Below are positions 20,704 to 23,607 of a DNA stretch of 23,607 nucleotides, one piece after another. Under the pieces are notes generated by a model. The model saw only the letters and a list, made by a program, of their open reading frames with translations, ran no database searches and was not told the origin of the DNA. Source of the stretch: Welwitschia mirabilis (taxonomy: Eukaryota > Gnetophyta > Gnetopsida > Welwitschiales); the NCBI GenBank assembly GCA_051453625.1, contig JBOZIK010000001.1:202747283-202770889 (forward strand), written 5' to 3'. Numbering within the stretch: the stretch's first letter is position 1; each line of letters opens with the position of its first letter. Position numbers and translations under genes: made by a program.

Positions 20704-21900
20704 CATACAAGAGCACTCCTCCTTGAAGTGCCCTTCCTCTAGACAATGCCAACATCCCTCCTCCATGCCTAGGATGACTTCTTGGATGCTACGTTGCAAG
20801 GCAACTTGATTTGTTTGTGCCCACTTCCATACTACTTTGCTTTCATCCTAATGGAACATCTCATCATAGTTTGATGCTAAGCTCACCATAGTAAATAGAG
20901 TGTTTGTTTCTGCACTTGAACCTTTGCATGAATGGATTCCTTTGATGTATTTCACAGCCTTCTCAATGTTTGACTTACAAGGAACATAGTGCAAAGGCTC
21001 CACATATCACTTACAGTATAACAATATCCAACACTTGACATCTACATGGAAACAACCTACCAGAAAGAAATTTGAAATAAATATTCTTTGGAATGCATTC
21101 ACAAAATCATCCTAAGTGTTGGGATGCATGAAGGAATCCAAAATGATCCCCACCACTACTCATCTGTATATGAGCTCAAGGATAAAGTAACCAACATAAG
21201 ATGATCAACACCTTGAATCACATGTATTATGAAATCTCACTTCACATGATGCATTCAATCCTTGTCGCCGCATACTTTTCAAATTGCTATCTAACATGTT
21301 GAGTTTATATTTTTGAAGATGTTTAGACAAGTTTTCCCACCATGGCTAGTTTTCTTTTTCCACTTTGTTTGATTCTAATTTTGACTTCCAGAATCGTCTA
21401 TCATCACCCACAAGTATCTGACAGTTTGTAACATCACATCCACTATTGGCCACATGTTCTACATTTTTTCAATTAAACATGCGTACAACATCTCCAGAGC
21501 TTGTTGGCTCTCAACAATCCTTGTACGTATTTCCTCCAATACCTGATTACTATCTTGTTGGAGGTCATTGAGCACCTCTTGCGGCTAGTTATTCTCAAGA
21601 TGCAAGTTGTTGGTCGCTTCCTGGATGTTCTACATTTCTTCGAATTTTTTTGTGTTCATAACTTGCCTTGTTATTGTTCGATGAAATTTTGGAACATCAC
21701 AATTTTTTGCACTCACAAATTTTATTGAACAGCCATATAAGCACCTTTTGGGGGTTTCATCAATCTCATTAGTCATCAAGGTAACAACTAGTCCATGACT
21801 CTCATTGGTTAAGCTATAAACATTATGCAACAACTCATCCTTCGCATTACACATCCTATGGAAACCTATCCCCATGGCCAATCATCCTGTAGTAGCCCAT
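20698..21900 (-). pseudogene. Gag of element B with CCHC zinc knuckle (decayed)
   Basis: The minus strand holds a Gag relic. An N-terminal coiled-coil-like part reads EVLNDLQQDSNQVLEEIRTR, then VESQQALEMLYACLIEKM (about 21470-21585). After a frame change comes DDRRFWKSKLESNKVEKEN (about 21340-21395), then DDFVNAFQRIFISNFF (about 21070-21120) and SNIEKAVKYIKGIHSC (about 20930-20980). The end is CWHCLEEGHFKEEC, a full Cys-x2-Cys-x4-His-x4-Cys nucleic-acid-binding knuckle (20754-20713), six codons before a TAA at 20698-20700. Stops and frameshifts occur upstream, but the last 90 or so codons are nearly clean. No protease or RT follows. The N-terminal limit is an estimate. Confidence 0.75.
20713..20754 (-). 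other. CCHC zinc-knuckle motif in gag of element B
   Basis: Fourteen codons on the minus strand give CWHCLEEGHFKEEC, an intact Cys-x2-Cys-x4-His-x4-Cys. In retroelement Gag this motif binds the element's RNA. Confidence 0.85.
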
Positions 21901-22089
21901 CCAAAACACATTGACAACTTTCATTCCAAGGTGGAAATGGTTGTAAGGTTCATGAAAGAGACATATGGTTACTTGGCCAATACGTTCCCTTGGATAATCC
22001 ATTTCCTTAGGATGATGGGCCTACTTGGAGTGGCTAGTCGTCCTTGGCGTGGTTACTGCTCTTGGATGACCACATTCTCATCTCCTTAA

Positions 22090-22835
22090 TGATCGATCCC
22101 CTTTCTTTAAAGGGGGGGAAAAGGAAAGGAAAAAAAATCCTAACCTTCCTTCTTCAGAAAGTTACTTTCTTTTCCTTTTCTTTTTTTAATATATTCTATC
22201 TTTCATAAGAAAAAGAAACTTTTTGCGAAGTCATTGATATTTAAAGAAACTTGGCCTTAAAGACCACCAATCCTGGGGCCACTGGTTCCCAACACCACTA
22301 GCTTTATGTATCATTGGCCCCAAGGGTGGCTAATCCCTAGGACCACCATGGACTTCTTGCACACTACGTATCACACTGACAACCTTGGTCTGCAAGATAA
22401 GAATAAGTCATAACATGGGTAGTCATATAGATCATAAATGCATGAGGAAGAATTATAGCATAGACGGTTGGATGGACATGTGATGTGGACTGTTGAGCAT
22501 GAAGCTCTCTAGAAGGCATTGTTGTGTTTTATGATGTTCGTGCTAGTGCTAGCTACTCTGCAAGCCTATAGTTGTAAGTGTTTGACAAGTGAACACTCCT
22601 TGTGTCCATTATGGTGGTTGCCACAAGCTTGCGAGTTGACGAATTCATGATGGTAGACTCCAAACTTGGATTCCTACCCCTTTGCGTGCAACACCTACAC
22701 CTGGAAGAGATCTGTGTTAGGGTTTCAACTTGTTATCTTGTTAGAGTCCTTTCGGATTCAACAACTCTCCTATGCTTCCGTAACCATTTTGTTGTGGTCA
22801 ATCATCACATTGCCATCATCATTGTCAGACTAGAT
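22090..22835. other. Leader-like noncoding sequence of element B
   Basis: No protein recognised. At about 22103-22210 a purine-rich run (AAAGGGGGGGAAAAGGAAAG) is followed 25-30 bases later by a pyrimidine-rich run, forming an imperfect inverted repeat. TGGTGTTGGGAACC on the minus strand (22285-22298) starts like a primer site, but I cannot match it to a tRNA. Confidence 0.35.
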
Positions 22836-23295
22836 GTTGAGTCATTAAGCCAATAAATTTGATATATTTCTCGAGCACGCTAGTAAAGCCATTAGGGGAC
22901 TCATTTTGGACTTCTTCACCCATGCAATTCTTAGTTCACTTTCCATTGTTGTTCATCAAACTTGGCTTATTCAATGCTACTTCTTTCGAATCTTCATCTT
23001 TTCTAATCTTCTTGCTAGTGTTACCCAATTCTCTAACTGCAACAAGCTTGGCTAGTTCTGCAAATCTTTAGTGTGCCCAAATCCATCTTCTTGGTGTCAT
23101 TGGCTTCTCCACCACCCAAAACAAAAGCGTAATGTATCTAATGCTTTTTCATCTCATAAAAGAAGTTACATTTACCCGATTTCCCATTCTTGCCCTCATC
23201 ATTGGCCTCAAGCAAATGCAACACTTCCTCCTTCACAACACTCATCTCTAATGGACAAACGTTGTCTCCACTCTGAGTTTACAAAAGATCATTGA
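22835..23295 (-). pseudogene. Decayed coding remnant, unknown family
   Basis: The minus strand reads VVKEEVLHLLEANDEGKNGK, a stop, GGGEANDTKKMDLGTLK, and in another frame FAELAKLVAVRELGNTSKK, KDEDSKEVALNKPSLMNNNG, a stop, and NGFTSVLEKYIKFIGLM. The charged, Lys/Glu-rich composition and the way frames hand over suggest an old coding region on the same strand as the gag of element B, perhaps its N-terminal or upstream part. I do not recognise the family. Confidence 0.4.
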
Positions 23296-23607
23296 TCTAG
23301 TTTGCCAACTGACATTCTGGGACAACACTAAAAATTCTATTCCTAGGGAACAATGAATTCATTTTTAAAAATCTACGGAATGACAACCATTTTTCAAAGT
23401 GGTTGTCTATATGTAGAAAAAAACAATTAGGGCACAAACAGAGTAGTGCTTTGAAAAGGGCATCGTCACATGTTGATTTTCCAAGGAGAAACGAAGTTCA
23501 AGAACCAATGCACCAAGTAATACACACAACCTGACGTGGAACATACCGCTGGGGCCGAGCCTAGTTAAGAAGGGTGGAGTGGTGTAACCTCCATCTTTAT
23601 TTTTCCG
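23296..23607. other. Right edge, nothing recognised
   Basis: No gene, repeat or RNA gene seen. A short inverted repeat (ACAACCATTTTTCAAAGTGG with GTTGT nearby, 23381-23406) could form a small hairpin. Confidence 0.3.

Larger units (their letters stand above)
19464..23300 (-). mobile_element. Element B: gag-only LTR-retrotransposon-like element (limits uncertain)
   Basis: A minus-strand element is inferred from the gag relic ending in a zinc knuckle, the absence of any pol domain in the 1.2 kb below it, and the 191-bp tandem array in pol's place. This layout is like described plant gag-only non-autonomous elements (TR-GAG type). LTRs, primer site and target duplication were not found by eye, so the outer limits are nominal. 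If the protease gene continues to the right of the window, this element lies inside one of its introns. Confidence 0.5.

Noticed and set aside
21501-22089. Plus-strand frames at 21501-21728 and 21874-22089
   Set aside because: They are antisense to the gag relic of element B, which has a consistent order of Gag segments and a zinc knuckle.
22285-22298. Primer-binding-site candidate TGGTGTTGGGAACC for element B
   Set aside because: Only the first bases look right; I could not match it to a plant tRNA 3' end.
1-23607. CRISPR arrays, bacterial operons, tRNA or rRNA genes
   Set aside because: I saw no regularly spaced repeats with unique spacers, no cloverleaf-forming A/B-box sequence and no rRNA-like sequence on either strand by eye.

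Overview
The window looks like plant nuclear DNA, probably from a large-genome species; a gymnosperm is my guess. It is AT-rich and dominated by old, heavily mutated LTR retrotransposons, and five runs of N mark a draft scaffold. The only well-supported host gene has short GT-AG introns and encodes a plant-type ubiquitin-specific protease. Nothing points to bacteria: there are no operons, no ribosome-binding-site-led gene series and no CRISPR array.

Left part (1 to about 10,000): two decayed Ty3/gypsy elements of the Athila/Tat type lie head to tail, both on the minus strand. Element C runs off the left edge. It shows gag remnants (about 230-1330), a long leader, a primer-binding-site relic at 2354-2371 and a probable 5' LTR above that. 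Element A is more complete. Reading down from 8778 it has a primer-binding-site relic (8761-8778), gag (about 8265-7140), protease (6493-6299), a protease-RT linker (6077-5853), reverse transcriptase (5756 to about 4860), RNase H (about 4740-4350) and the start of the integrase region (about 4345-4230), which stops at a 453-base gap. Stops, frameshifts and lost catalytic residues show that neither can move on its own.

Middle part (about 10,000 to 15,600): a 714-base gap flanked by the same 17 bases on both sides, then degenerate sequence with two-copy tandem duplications and a decayed GAT repeat. I recognise no gene there.

Gene part (15,615-16,980, minus): the last three coding exons of a DUSP/USP-type ubiquitin-specific protease (Arabidopsis UBP5/8/9/10/11-like group). 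They are joined by two short introns and keep the catalytic His and Asp regions. The part with the catalytic Cys is not in the window, so it lies beyond the right edge across a very long intron or is missing.

Right part (about 17,000 to 23,607): intronic or intergenic sequence with a 138-bp tandem duplication, two short unrecognised coding-like stretches near 19.1-19.5 kb, a decayed minisatellite around the gap at 19,990, and a third minus-strand retroelement (B). Element B has a gag with a CCHC zinc knuckle that stops almost directly after the knuckle and is followed by a 191-bp tandem repeat instead of pol, which suggests a gag-only non-autonomous element.

I found no convincing new biological system. 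The more unusual points are the gag-only element, the head-to-tail Athila-like pair with a single apparent LTR between them, and the gap flanked by identical bases.
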